64,000 nt of DNA from Aldrovandia affinis (lineage: Eukaryota; Chordata; Actinopteri; Notacanthiformes; Halosauridae). Of the stretch, positions 31,006 through 42,040 are shown one piece after another. Made by a program: the position numbers and the translations under genes. The notes below the pieces were generated by a model, which was given only the letters and a program-made list of their open reading frames with translations, did not search any database and was not told the DNA's origin. The stretch covers positions 1,133,501 to 1,197,500 of the forward strand of contig JAINUG010000262.1 in assembly GCA_029706075.1 (NCBI GenBank), in the 5' to 3' direction. Position 1 is the first letter of the stretch. Each line of letters begins with the position of its first letter.

Positions 31006-34000
31006 ATGTCGTTCAAGAGGGCATTCAAGCTAATATGTGGGTTTGCTGGCGGATCAGGGCTCCTTCTGTTGACGGCTGATTCACAAGGATATTTTGGGGA
31101 AACCGGAGGTACCGAGCGATTAAAAAATTGGACTATATTTGGTGTCCTTCAAGCGGCTCAACCGCAGATATTGCAGTCGGATAACCAGAACCACATCGTG
31201 TCACCAAGTGGCATTGGCTGGGACACCAATTGGGATAAGTAGGCTACTTTCGTTTCTTTCTGACTGTGATAGCTAACGTAGCTAGCTAGGGATGACATAT
31301 TCCAGAATTTCGCTACTTTGCTAGCAAGCACAATGTTAAGCTGGTGGAAATACATGGTGATGTGTCATCGTAACTAGCTAGGAGTTAGGTGACATATTTA
31401 ATTCCCGGTAAGCACACATACTCTCTGAGACGTATATGATCTCTGCCAGTTCATATGGAATACGTTTTTTTTAGCGTTTGCTCATCGGCAATACATTTCC
31501 GGGACGTCAGAATTAGATGGTTGATAGACACCCAGCAGCTCAATTTGTGACGTTTATGAATCGGGTACGCTGTACATCCGCTTTTTACAACATGTTTATA
31601 CAGCAACCATACACCTGACTTACATTTCAATTTATGATAATATTTGTGATAAAATACATTTATTAAAACGTTTTACATGTAATAATAATAAATCATATAG
31701 CATAATTAGCACCAAATAGAAATACTGATATCAACAATAGGCTAATAATCATACAATTTAACTACACCAGCACTAATAATAATATGCCTAATAATTTTGT
31801 TATGCTTTTTTTTCGCTAAGCCAACAGTAGGAAGTCTTTCACATGTTTTCTGCCTCAGCAGAACGGGGGGTTCCTCATTCCTGCAGCTGCAGGTTGAAAA
31901 TGCAATTCTTCATTTATAAAGTTTATCATAAATTATTGTGATGCCATTAGGAGAATCACAATAGGCACGTTTAGCTATATCTATCCAGGGCTTGAAATGA
32001 ACTTTTTCATGCACCAGCCATTGTAATTTCAGACTTAACTCAACGTGTTAAAGAGGATTCAATTAATTAATTAAACAAATGCTGAAATTTGTGTAAATAT
32101 TTATCTTTATTAATTTATAAATGGTTAAATTTAAAAGTCAAATTACATTGAAATTATCCTGTGCGTAAAGAGTTTCCTGTGCGCGTACTTTCCGCATTTC
32201 CCTCATCAAATTGATGTAGTGGCGACTAATCAATTTCTGCGCAGCATGAAGATGTTCAGACGCCCTATACGACATTTCAAGATGTAACATGATGTATTGC
32301 AAGGTACAGCACTTCTGCAGACATCGCAGCGATGTAGTGTGCTTACTGGGTAGTAAACATTAGTTAATCATTTTGCTAGCTAGCTATGGGTAATAGCTTG
32401 CTAGCTTTCTAATTGTATTATGCCAGGGTTCCTCAAATGTGGCCCACGTCTGTCCTGGTTGTCCTTTCTCTCTGGTAGTTAATTGAACAATTAATGCAAT
32501 TAATGTGTCTTCACACCTGGCTCCCAGGTAACCTAAAGGAAGGGTGGAAAAACATCAGTACTCGGCCCACGATTGAGGAACCCTGTATGATGTGATAAAC
32601 TTGGGTAGCTAGCTATTGGACATTTTTAGATGGAAGATAATCTCAGACGGGCACCATCATCGCATTTAATTTAATTTAATTCCCCCTGACAATCGTTTCT
32701 CGTTATCAGGCGTGACCCGGGAGCAGTCAGTGAAAAGAAGAGATCCAAGCATGGCTCCGATGAAGAGGTGGAAAATAACAAACCCAAAGCCACGCGCAAC
32801 ATCTTACTGATACGGCATTCCCAGTACAACGTGAATGGAAACGGAGACAAGGAGCGAGTACTTACCGCGCTGGGTAAACGAAACATTACGCGTCGCTTGC
32901 GTTACGGTCTGCTCATAAAAACGTAACTAGAGTGGTTAAAATGTGCCAATACATTTTAGGCTGCTCTGAGAGCAGTTAAGTAACGCTAGTATTGTACAGT
33001 TGCAAACTCCCCCTCCCTCCTCACCCCCTCCCCCTGCCTCACCACTTGCCCAGCTAGCCTGTCACCTCTGAGTTGTTTTGCCCCAATCTCCCTGCTTGAT
33101 TTAATTGACATAGTTGGCTCCATGAAAGTCTCCTCCAGTCCATTAGATATTATTCCCACCTCCATGCTGAAAGAAGCAATCAGCTCTATCGGGCCTGCTT
33201 TGCTCTCCATCATAAACCACTCCCTTGTTTCTGGCTGCGTTCCCTCATATTTTAAGCATGCTGTTGTCGCGCCTCTTCTTAAGAAACCCAACCTAGACCC
33301 CTCCCATCCAAAAACTATAGGCCCATCTCCAAGCTGCCTTTCTTCTCCAAAATACTAGAAAAGGTTGTTGCTATCCAGCTTGGCTCCTTTCTGTCCAACT
33401 CAAACATCCTGGATAAATACCAATCTGGCTTCCGCACTAAACATTCCACCGAAACCGCTCTCCTCAGGGTTTCTAACGATATCCTCATGGCTGCAGACAC
33501 AGGTGAATGCGCCGTGTTGGTCATGCTAGATCTTAGCGCAGCATTTGATACGGTAGACCACGGTGTCATGCTGGCTAGGCTCAGAGAGTGGGTCGGCATT
33601 TCAGGGAGAGCTCTGGACTGGTTCGCCTCTTACCTCAGAGAACGGTCATTCTCTGTGGCTGTTGGTCCTTTCACCTCTGACCCTGCTCCCCTTCCCTGCG
33701 GCGTCCCACAGGGTTCTATTCTGGCCCCGCTCCTTTTCGCCTTGTACATGCTTCCTCTTGGCTCCATTATCAGCAGCTTTAAGGGTGTGTCTTACCACTG
33801 CTATGCTGACGACATCCAGCTGTATGTTTCTTTTACACCTCAGAACATGCAGAAGATCAGCACCCTTCTTGACTGTCTGACTGCCATCGAGCGCTGGATG
33901 TCGAGTAACTTCCTCCAGTTAAATGCGGCCAAGACGGAAGTACTGATTGTTGCTTCAGACACCATAGCAACCAAGGTGAAAAACCAAATGGGGCCCCTCA

Positions 34001-37000
34001 TGCCAAATATCCGCCCCCATATCCGAAATCTTGGTGTGATTTTTGACCAGGCCATGAACTTAGACAGTCATGTGTCCTCACTGACCCGAAACTGCTTTTT
34101 CCATCTTCGCAATATCGCCAGACTCAGGTCCATTGTATCCCACGCCGAACTCGAAATGGCGGTCCACGCTTTCATATCATCTCGGCTGGACTACTGCAAT
34201 TCTCTTTTCACCTGTCTGAGTAAAACCTCCGTTCATCGCCTTCAGCTGGTTCAAAACGCCGCTGCCCGCTTACTCACCAGGTCCAAAAAGTCCTGTTCTA
34301 TTACCCCCATTCTGGCCTCGTTGCACTGGTTACCGATTCCGTTCAGGATCCAGTACAAGATCCTGTTGACCACTTACAAAGCTCTAAATAATCACGCCCC
34401 TGCCTACATCTGCGACCTCATTACTCCACACCACACCACCCGCTCCCTGAGGTCCTCTAACCAGGGTCTCCTGGCAGTGCCCAGGACCCGACTCAAGACC
34501 AAGGGGGACAGAGCATTCGGGGTGGTCGCTCCAAGGCTGTGGAACTCATTGCCCCCAAATCTGAAATCTGTAGCTACACTCAACGTGTTCAAAGGGCACC
34601 TGAAGACGTTCCTTTTCAGGCAGGCTTTTGCGTAGTGTCAGTTCTATCTCTCTCTTTCTTATATTTTTAATTTTTCGCTGCTCTTGACAGCAGCCTTTGT
34701 CTGCACTCTGACACTAGGGCCACTGTGTTCTGTGTCCAGCTGCACTCTCTGTGTTTTAGCAGTGGTAACTTAGGGTGCCTTAGGGTTAGGGTTTGTATTG
34801 TATTGTTAGGAGTTTGTAGGGTAGGGTTTGTATTGTATTGTGCTATGTGTTTTAGCAGTTTGTGTTTTAGCAGTGTTCTGTGTTTTTAGCAGCAGTCTGT
34901 GCTTTTCACTGTTTGTATTGTACTGTGTCTCTGCGCTTTCCGCAGTACTCAGTTTTTTGTGTGTCTGCTTTTGCATGATCTGCTGTGCCTTTAGCATTGT
35001 TCAATGTTTTTGTGTCTCACATTTATTGATTTATATGCTCTGTAAAGCACTCTGTGCATTCGTGCTGGGAGGGGTGCTATGTAAATAAACCCTTACTTAC
35101 TTACTTACTTACTTACAAACGGTGTGGTCGTGTTCCTGAACAGTCCTGTAACACCATTTCATATTAACTGGATCCATGATGTAGCACTGCAGTTCTATCG
35201 TCCCCCACTACATTTTCGTCGCCTATACAACTATGACATTCCTTATTCGGAATTGCACTTCTGATACAGCTTCTGATATTGCCTCCAATATTATATAGCT
35301 ACCTTGTTTGGGTTGCAGTTTTATTTTGCTTTAGTTGAGTGCACCAGGTACAGTAACACTAGGTTAGCAAACATAGCTAGGTCACTTGAATTGATATCAT
35401 TCCCCATCTATCTTTCAGATCTAGTTAACAAACACACTGAATCCCCTTTAAAGGAGACTTGTACCCATATTAAGTAGGCTATTGTAATATGTTTGTCCTT
35501 TTTGTAGTAGGCTACTAATGCAACGGAATATAATTTTAGCTGATACAACAATTATTCAAGCTAATGCGAGTGAAAATACATTTTTCTCTGCAATGTTCTT
35601 TTCAGTTTACTCAAATAACAATCTCTCACAATTCATTGCTTTCTCTAATAAGCCATTTAAAAATAAGCTAATCTTCAATTGGCAGGTATTTGTGATAATG
35701 TGTCTGTAAACTCATGAACAATTCGAGCGTAGAAGGTGGTGGTGGGGGGAATCTTATGAAGAAAAAAAGGAACAAAGCAATGTGATTGTACAGTGAAATG
35801 TATGCTTATTTCTCCCAATAAAATATTGTAAATATATAAAATAAAAAAAAAAAACACTCACATACAGTATTATTATGTTGGTAAATAAGTCAAAAAATTA
35901 AAATGAATGTTTAAACTGTAATGGAAAATCCAGGGCTGGGCGATTAGGACTTCTACGCCCTCTCAAGCGGTCTTTCTCAGACAGCCACTTTGAACTCTCG
36001 CTCCGTCTGCCCCTGCCCCCAGCCCTCTTTCTGCTGTCGGGTTTTTCAGGACAGCGCCTTGAAAGCATTGTAATATATTCAAGAGCAGAGACATGGTTAC
36101 ATTATGACAGACTTCATAGGACATGGTTTTGGTATTACTGTTAACATGGATGAGCAAAACTGCATCAAAATGTAACTTGTTAAAGATGAACGGTAATGTT
36201 ACACATTTGCGTGCTTTCATGAACTCAACTTTAACTTGAATTTCATGGCTGAGCAATGTGTCTTCAAATGACAGGCTATTCTTTCTTCTCTCTGATCTAC
36301 CGGTAATAGATTGGAAAAGGGAGTGTAGCAATAAAGTGAGCATACGTTACAGTTTGAGAACTTGGTTATATTCAAAGACAATATGGCTTCGGTTATTCAA
36401 AGACAATGAGATTAGGTTAGTGCTGCTAGTTCAAGCAACATCAACGGTTACCTCTCTTGTAAACGTTAGCTAAGATTAAGTTACAGATGGGCTATAGGCA
36501 ACTTTTTTTTTTTTTTTTACCCCCAAAACAGCAGTTAGTTAACGTTAATTAACGTTAGTCAAGTTAGCTTGTTAGCTAATGTTAGCAAACGTCTCATGAC
36601 GTCCATTAAAATAAAACATTTTGATCTGTACATTTTAGCGCAGACTGTTGTACCTTGCCTACCCTCTACCTAAGTTTGTACGAGTGACCTGTGAGTGATT
36701 TCCCAGGTCGGGAGCAGGCAGATCTGACTGGACAGCGACTGGCTGCGCTCGGGTTGAAATATGACGTCATGATCCACTCCACTATGGCCCGGGCCACAGA
36801 GACTGCTCATATCATCAGCAAGCACCTGCCAGGTGAGTGTGTCAAAACAGTGTCTCATATTGAGAGGGTGGAGCTGTGTGTGTTCTACAGGTGGAGAGGG
36901 TGGAGCTGTGTGTGCTATACAGGTGGAGAGGGTTATAGAGTGGGTTGAGCAGTTTGTGTTATATAGGGGGAGAGGGTGGAGGTGTGCGTATTATACAGGT

Positions 37001-37834
37001 CGAGAGGGTAGAACATTGTGTGTTGTACAGGTGGAGAGGGTGGAGCAGTTTGTGTTCTGTGGGTAGATTAGGTCGAGCAGTGGGTGTTATACAGGTGGAG
37101 AGGGTTATGAAGTGGGTGGTGAACTTTGTCTCTGTTGCAGAGGTGGAAAAGGTGAGCTGTGACCTTTTGAGAGAAGGCTCTCCCATTGAGCCTGTACCCC
37201 GCATCAGCTTGAAGCCGGACTCTGTGGTGAGCACGACCTTTCACCTCACTGACTGGGGGAGAGAAACGAGCATTTCCTTTCACCTCACTGACTGGGGGAG
37301 AGAAGCAGTTGCACAAATGGGTTTGAGTGTAGTAGTAGTATAGTAGTGTAATGTTACTTAAGATGTAAAACTCGCTGAGGTGCAGTGTGCTGTTGAAATG
37401 GGGCCTGTGACTGATATGCGTGTCTCTGCAGTATCACGAGGACGGCGCTCGTATCGAGGCAGCGTTCCGACGATATATCCACCGTGCAGATGCACAGCAG
37501 CAGGAGGACAGCAACGAGATCATCGTCTGCCATGCCAACGTCATCCGATACTTTGTGTGCAGGTCAGTGTGGGAGTGTGTGCTACAGGGGTTGATGGGAG
37601 TGGGATTCAGGGGCTGATGGGAGAGTGTTGCAAGGACCGATGTGAGTATTTAGAACAGGGGTTGATGGGAGTGTGTGTTTCAGGGCTCTGCAGTTTCCTC
37701 CAGAGGGCTGGCTGCGGATGTGTCTAAATAATGGCAGCATCACCTGGCTGACGATCAGGCCCAGCGGCCGAGTCGGGCTGAGGATGCTGGGAGATTCCGG
37801 GTTCATGCCCCCAGATAAACTCACACGCTCCTGA
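31006..37834 (+). CDS. pgam5: PGAM5, mitochondrial serine/threonine-protein phosphatase (complete)
   Basis: Phosphoglycerate-mutase-fold phosphatase of the mitochondrial membrane that uses a phospho-histidine mechanism on protein Ser/Thr and acts in mitochondrial dynamics and cell death. Exons: 31006-31238, 32710-32873, 36707-36832, 37141-37226, 37432-37562 and 37684-37834. They total 891 nt (296 aa plus TGA); all junctions are GT-AG and in phase. The N-terminal hydrophobic anchor lies at about residues 8-24. The WDTNWD multimerisation motif is at residues 72-77. The catalytic RHSQY has His at about 114, [11 protein letters not shown] follows, and the second-histidine motif CHANVIRY lies near the C terminus. 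[11 protein letters not shown] ends the protein as in other vertebrates. The segment between WDTNWD and RHSQY is shorter than in human and lacks the KEAP1-binding sequence. Intron 2 holds an L2 LINE in sense orientation. The convergent neighbour is ankle2, as in human 12q24.33. Confidence 0.95.
32424..32585. mobile_element. Small hAT-like MITE in PGAM5 intron 1
   Basis: The ends CAGGGTTCCTCAA and TTGAGGAACCCTG are exact inverted repeats at 32424 and 32585. The 8-bp flanks TATTATGC and TATGATGT match at six positions, consistent with an old insertion. Non-coding. Confidence 0.72.
33005..35116 (+). mobile_element. L2-clade LINE, 5'-truncated, RT domain largely readable
   Basis: A non-LTR retrotransposon inserted in PGAM5 intron 2 in the gene's orientation. 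The reverse-transcriptase frame starts within the element (33122 onward), changes frame near 33310, then runs open to a TAG at 34633-34635. Motifs in order: [43 protein letters not shown], the catalytic YADD (33802-33813), [17 protein letters not shown] and a C-terminal [20 protein letters not shown]. The 3' end GCTATGTAAATAAA is followed by a TTAC tetranucleotide repeat (about 35093-35116). Without its 5' part and with a frameshift it is inactive. Confidence 0.88.
36860..37135 (+). repeat. Minisatellite in PGAM5 intron 3 resembling the exon 4 acceptor
   Basis: About seven imperfect copies of a roughly 37-bp unit with the core ACAGGTGGAGAGGGTGGAGC end directly at the exon 4 acceptor (exon starts 37141). 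Exon 4 itself begins AGGTGGAAAAGGTGAGCTGT, closely similar to the repeat core. Each unit therefore carries an acceptor-like ACAG|GTGGAG. Confidence 0.75.
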
Positions 37835-38473
37835 CACGTCTCATCAACACGCCTCATTGAGCTGTTTCAGCTCATCGCTGTTGCAGCGTTTTACTGTTTG
37901 ACGCACAATACCACCGACGTCACCACACCTGTGCCATGTTTGTCACTGTAAAACTGAAAGTTTGTGAGATGCCACGTGTCCTTTTTACAGAGATTTTTTT
38001 GTACAGTAAGTGTTTCGTCTGTGATTTAAGGAAGGTCATTATTGTTCAGTGAATGTTATTATGATTATCATTGTACCCCAAGATATCATTTTAAATGTAA
38101 AGCATGAGTGTTTTGCTTTTAAGAAACTGTACCATTTTCACTGCTGTTTGTCCTAAATCTTTTTTTGCATTGTTTCTATTAGAATGAATGCTGTGGATGG
38201 TTATCTATTTGTTTCAGGACAGACAAACACAGAACATAAAACACATCTCTATATTTTTCTTTTGTTGTTGCTTTTTTTATGCTTTTCTTTTTCTTGTGCT
38301 GCATTACAAAGTTTCCCCACAAACCCCCAGGGAGGGCAATTGCTACAGCAACATTCTGTCCTGGGCCCAGGGCCATGATGGCTGAGGGGGATTGGCACGG
38401 TATGTTTGAGTCCAACTTCATAATCATGGGATGAGCTGGGTCTGGAATGACTGGAATTGTACAGGCAACTGGC

Positions 38474-38850
38474 AAAATAAAGGAAACACCTTATAATTAT
38501 AATAATAATAATATACGCCATTTAGCAGACGCTTTTATCCAAAGTGACTTACAATAGTGAATGTATACATTTTCAGTATGTGTGGCCCCAGTGGGGATTG
38601 AACCCACAACCTAAGCATTGCCAACGCTGTGCTCTACCAACTGAGCCACAGATAACCACATATATACCTTATACCTACATAACATGTCTTAATAGGGCAT
38701 TGGGCCACCACGAGCTGCCCGCTTCAGTGCACCTTGGCATAGATTCTAGAAGTGTCTGGAACTCTTTTGGGGGGATGCAACATCATTCTTTCAGAATTCT
38801 TTCAGAATTCCATCATTTGTATTTATTGTTTATCTTGCCCTCTAAGGGGT
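38474..38850 (-). mobile_element. Tc1/mariner remnant, interrupted by a SINE
   Basis: The left end GGCAAAATAAAGGAAACACC and the minus-strand remnant containing FQTLLESMPR-like coding are typical of a fish Tc1 transposase C terminus. Only the last part of the element remains. A SINE at 38496-38665 is inserted in it. Confidence 0.65.
38496..38665 (-). mobile_element. tRNA-derived SINE with 8-bp target duplication
   Basis: Same family as 27366-27521, on the minus strand. The head reads GTGGCTCAGTTGGTAGAGCA and the tail has the AGCGTCTGCTAAATGGCG-type motif. The duplication ACCTTATA is at 38488-38495 and 38666-38673. Confidence 0.88.
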
Positions 38851-39832
38851 TAGGTGGACCTAAACCATGCCTGGAAAATCCACCCCACCCCACACAATAA
38901 CTGAGATGCCAGATCCCTTCACCATGGGAGACAAGCACTTCGGCCTGTCTGTTTTTACATTTTATTTAAGGGTTTCATCATGAGAAAAAAGTACAATACA
39001 AGATTAGATCTGCAAATATGGTAAACATATGCCAGGACATATCTACACTATTGATTAAATCTAAGACATTTTGTAAAGAACATACAAAAATGAATATACA
39101 TGCAATCAAATAAAGAATTACATTTACAAAAATAAAATAAAAAAGACAAGTGAGAAATGAAACAGAACAAAACAAAGCCAAACACTTAAGGTTGTATGTT
39201 GGGCTGAGGGGGATATGACCTGTAATGTATTACATCTTGTTGCACACTATGGGAGTCCTAGGTCATGACTATGAGTATGAAAATTAGTGTTATTCCATGA
39301 GGGTATCACAGGTTGTTACAGTTGCTGGAATTGTTGCATTACAGTTTAAGGGGAGAACACAATTTTATCTACATATGAGAGAAATGTTTTGCCATTTAAA
39401 ATTTGTCTTAAAGTGAACCTGATTTTCTGTGTAAAAATTGCATGAGATCTCTGATCCATTGTATGTGTGCAGGTGGAGCTTCTTGTTTCCACCAAGAGAA
39501 TATAAGACATCTTGCTATCAGAGATGGAAACGTAATGGCACTTAAACTCTGTCTAGGAAGCTTTATGTTGTCTGCGACAATCCCCAAATAGCTGTCACAG
39601 GAGATGATTTTAAAGGTACTCTTTACCACCTCTGCAAACGTCCCAAAAAAAGTCACCACCTGGATTTAACTAAGCAAATAGGTAAGAGCCTTCCATTGGA
39701 TAATTACTGCAGTGATTCATATGTTTTAGTTGGCAACAAGTTATTTAACCCTAACTGATGCAGTGAGTAGCTTCTCATTTCTTAAACAACCATGTCGGAA
39801 GACATCAAAAATCAACAGTAGAACTCACAGCT

Positions 39833-40600
39833 ATGTTTAATAGTGAAAGTAAGAGCATTTCCACACACATAATGCGAAGGGAACTCAAGGGATTGGGACT
39901 AAACAGCTGTGTAGCCTTAAGAAAACCACTTGTCAGTGAGGCTAATTGGAAAAAAAGGCTTCAATTTGCTAGGGAGCATAAAGATTGGACTCCGCAATGG
40001 AAGAAGGTCATGTGGTCTGATGAGTCCAGATTTACCCTGTTCCAGAGTGATGGGTGCATCAGGGTAAGAAGAGAGGCAGATGAAGAGATGCCACAAGCCT
40101 GTGGGGGCAGTGGTATGATCTGGGGTTGCTGCAGTTGGTCAAGTCTAGGTTCAACATTATGTGCCCAAAGAATGAGGTCAGCTGACTACCTGAATATACT
40201 GAATGACCAGGTTTTTCCATCAATGGATTTTTTCTTCCCTGATGGCACGGGCATATTCCAAGATGACAATGCCATGATTCATCAGTCTCAAATTGTGAAA
40301 GAGTGGTTCAGGGAGCATGAGACATAATTTTCACACATGGATTGGCCACCACAGAGTCCAGACCTTAACTCCATTGAGAATCTTTGGGATGTGCTGGAGA
40401 AGACTGCGCAGCGATCTGACTCTCCCATCATCAATACAAGATCTTGGCGAAAAATGTATGCAACTCTGGACGGAAATAAATGTTGCGACATTGCAGAAGC
40501 TTATCAAAGCGATGCCACGGCGAATGCGTGCCGTAATCAAAGCTAAAGGCAGTCCAACGAAATATTAGAGTGTGTGACTTTTTTTTTGGACGGGCAGTGT
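39833..40600 (+). pseudogene. Broken Tc1-like transposase
   Basis: Conserved Tc1/mariner segments appear in order: a helix-turn-helix-like N-terminal part, [10 protein letters not shown] (first catalytic Asp), [10 protein letters not shown] (second Asp) and [20 protein letters not shown] (third acidic residue). An in-frame TAA at 40325-40327 falls between the second and third catalytic blocks. The C-terminal [18 protein letters not shown] is in another frame (change at about 40440-40490). The element cannot make an intact enzyme. The right terminus is near GGACGGGCAGTGTA (about 40588-40602); I could not fix the left terminus. Confidence 0.8.
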
Positions 40601-40602
40601 AT

Positions 40603-42040
40603 ATGAAGTTTGGGACACTTTGCATGAATTAAAGAACTGGTACCTGTTTTGCACCTGTGGCATCATAGATCTGTTACTGGGTACATTTTGGATAATTTCA
40701 AGTGCAGATAATGACCAAATTGAAATTGTATCAAGCCATGTCTGGCACAGATAGAGAAGTGTACCCGTTCCAAGAATTGAATGCCATACGTCATCTGATA
40801 ATTCCGCAGATCGTCTTCCTATCGTGAACGAAGAAAAGATGTGGAAGGCCAGTGTAAGGCTGACAGCAATTTATACAATATTCCAATAGTTCCTCCATTC
40901 TGTGGACTTCCACCAGGCACATCATCTAAGATGGGTAAACTGAGTTTATTTGTTTTGGACAAAGTCCCTTATTTGTAAATAATGAAAAGAATTGAGATTG
41001 TGGAAGAGTATTTTTCCACCAATTGGTTGAAAGAGGCCAACACATGGTCAACGTATTTTACTTCAGTCAAGTCTTTTAACGATTGTAGGCCTCTTTCATA
41101 ACATCATTTAAAGGCATAGTCCAATATGGAAGGGGTAAACATATGATTTGAGTTAATAGGAACAGAGACTGACCCCATATTCTGAGGGAACAGTACAGTA
41201 GGGGATTGCATTTGTATGAAGATATTGTTAAATTAAGTGCAGAACAAAACAAAGCTGATAACTAGGTTTGTTTGCAGTGTAGTGATTACATTTTGAGCCA
41301 AGCAGGTACCTCTGGAGATGGAGTGTCAAGCCAAAACAGCATAGTGACCGTTCTTTCCTGCTGACTAGTAAAACCAAAAAAATAAAAAGATTTAATCGGA
41401 CCCCAGCCATGTTTTAAATAGCGAGTATCAACTTATGCCCTCGGGAAGGCGCTTTAGGCTCCCCAATGCAAAGAATAAAAAAACAAAACTATTTTGTTCC
41501 ATATTCTATTAAAATGCTGAATCGGCAATAGTACAGGCAATATGCAATAACTAGGGAAGTGCAATAAGACTGAAATAATTAGCCAGAGAAGATGTCAATT
41601 TTGAGGGCTTCGGCATGGTGTAAAACAGTAATATTTACTGCAAAGATTGCAAAACACTATCTTAAAGGAGATTTATGGCTGAATGTTGGGAGCTTGTGGT
41701 TTCTCCATCTATTCCATTAGGCACCCCCTCCTGGTCTCCCCCTGTAGGTTTCTTTTGAAGTGCACCACACATGCACTCGTCTGCAGGTGCACTGTGCATA
41801 TTGCAGTTGTGCTGCACATATCACAGGTGTGCTGACCTAGATGAAGCCTTCATACAGAGGTACACACCCACAAACTTGTGTTTCTCTTGCTGTCACTTAA
41901 AACTCTGTTTGGAATAATAATAATAAGAAGAAGAAGAAGCAAAGATTGTATAGAAGAACAGTAGTTTATGCTTTCAGCACCCAAACTAATGAATGGAGAA
42001 GTCGGTCACTGTCATACGCGTGACGTGTGTGTGGTCGCTG
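40603..42040. other. Spacer at the 3' side of ANKLE2
   Basis: No gene is recognised. The sequence is A/T-rich and may include old transposon remnants and the ANKLE2 3' UTR at its right-hand end. No canonical AATAAA is close to the ANKLE2 stop on the minus strand. Confidence 0.4.

Noticed and set aside
33487-34635. The 382-codon RT frame as a host gene or active LINE
   Set aside because: It is the 3' part of an L2 LINE with a frameshift before it, no 5' end and no ORF1.
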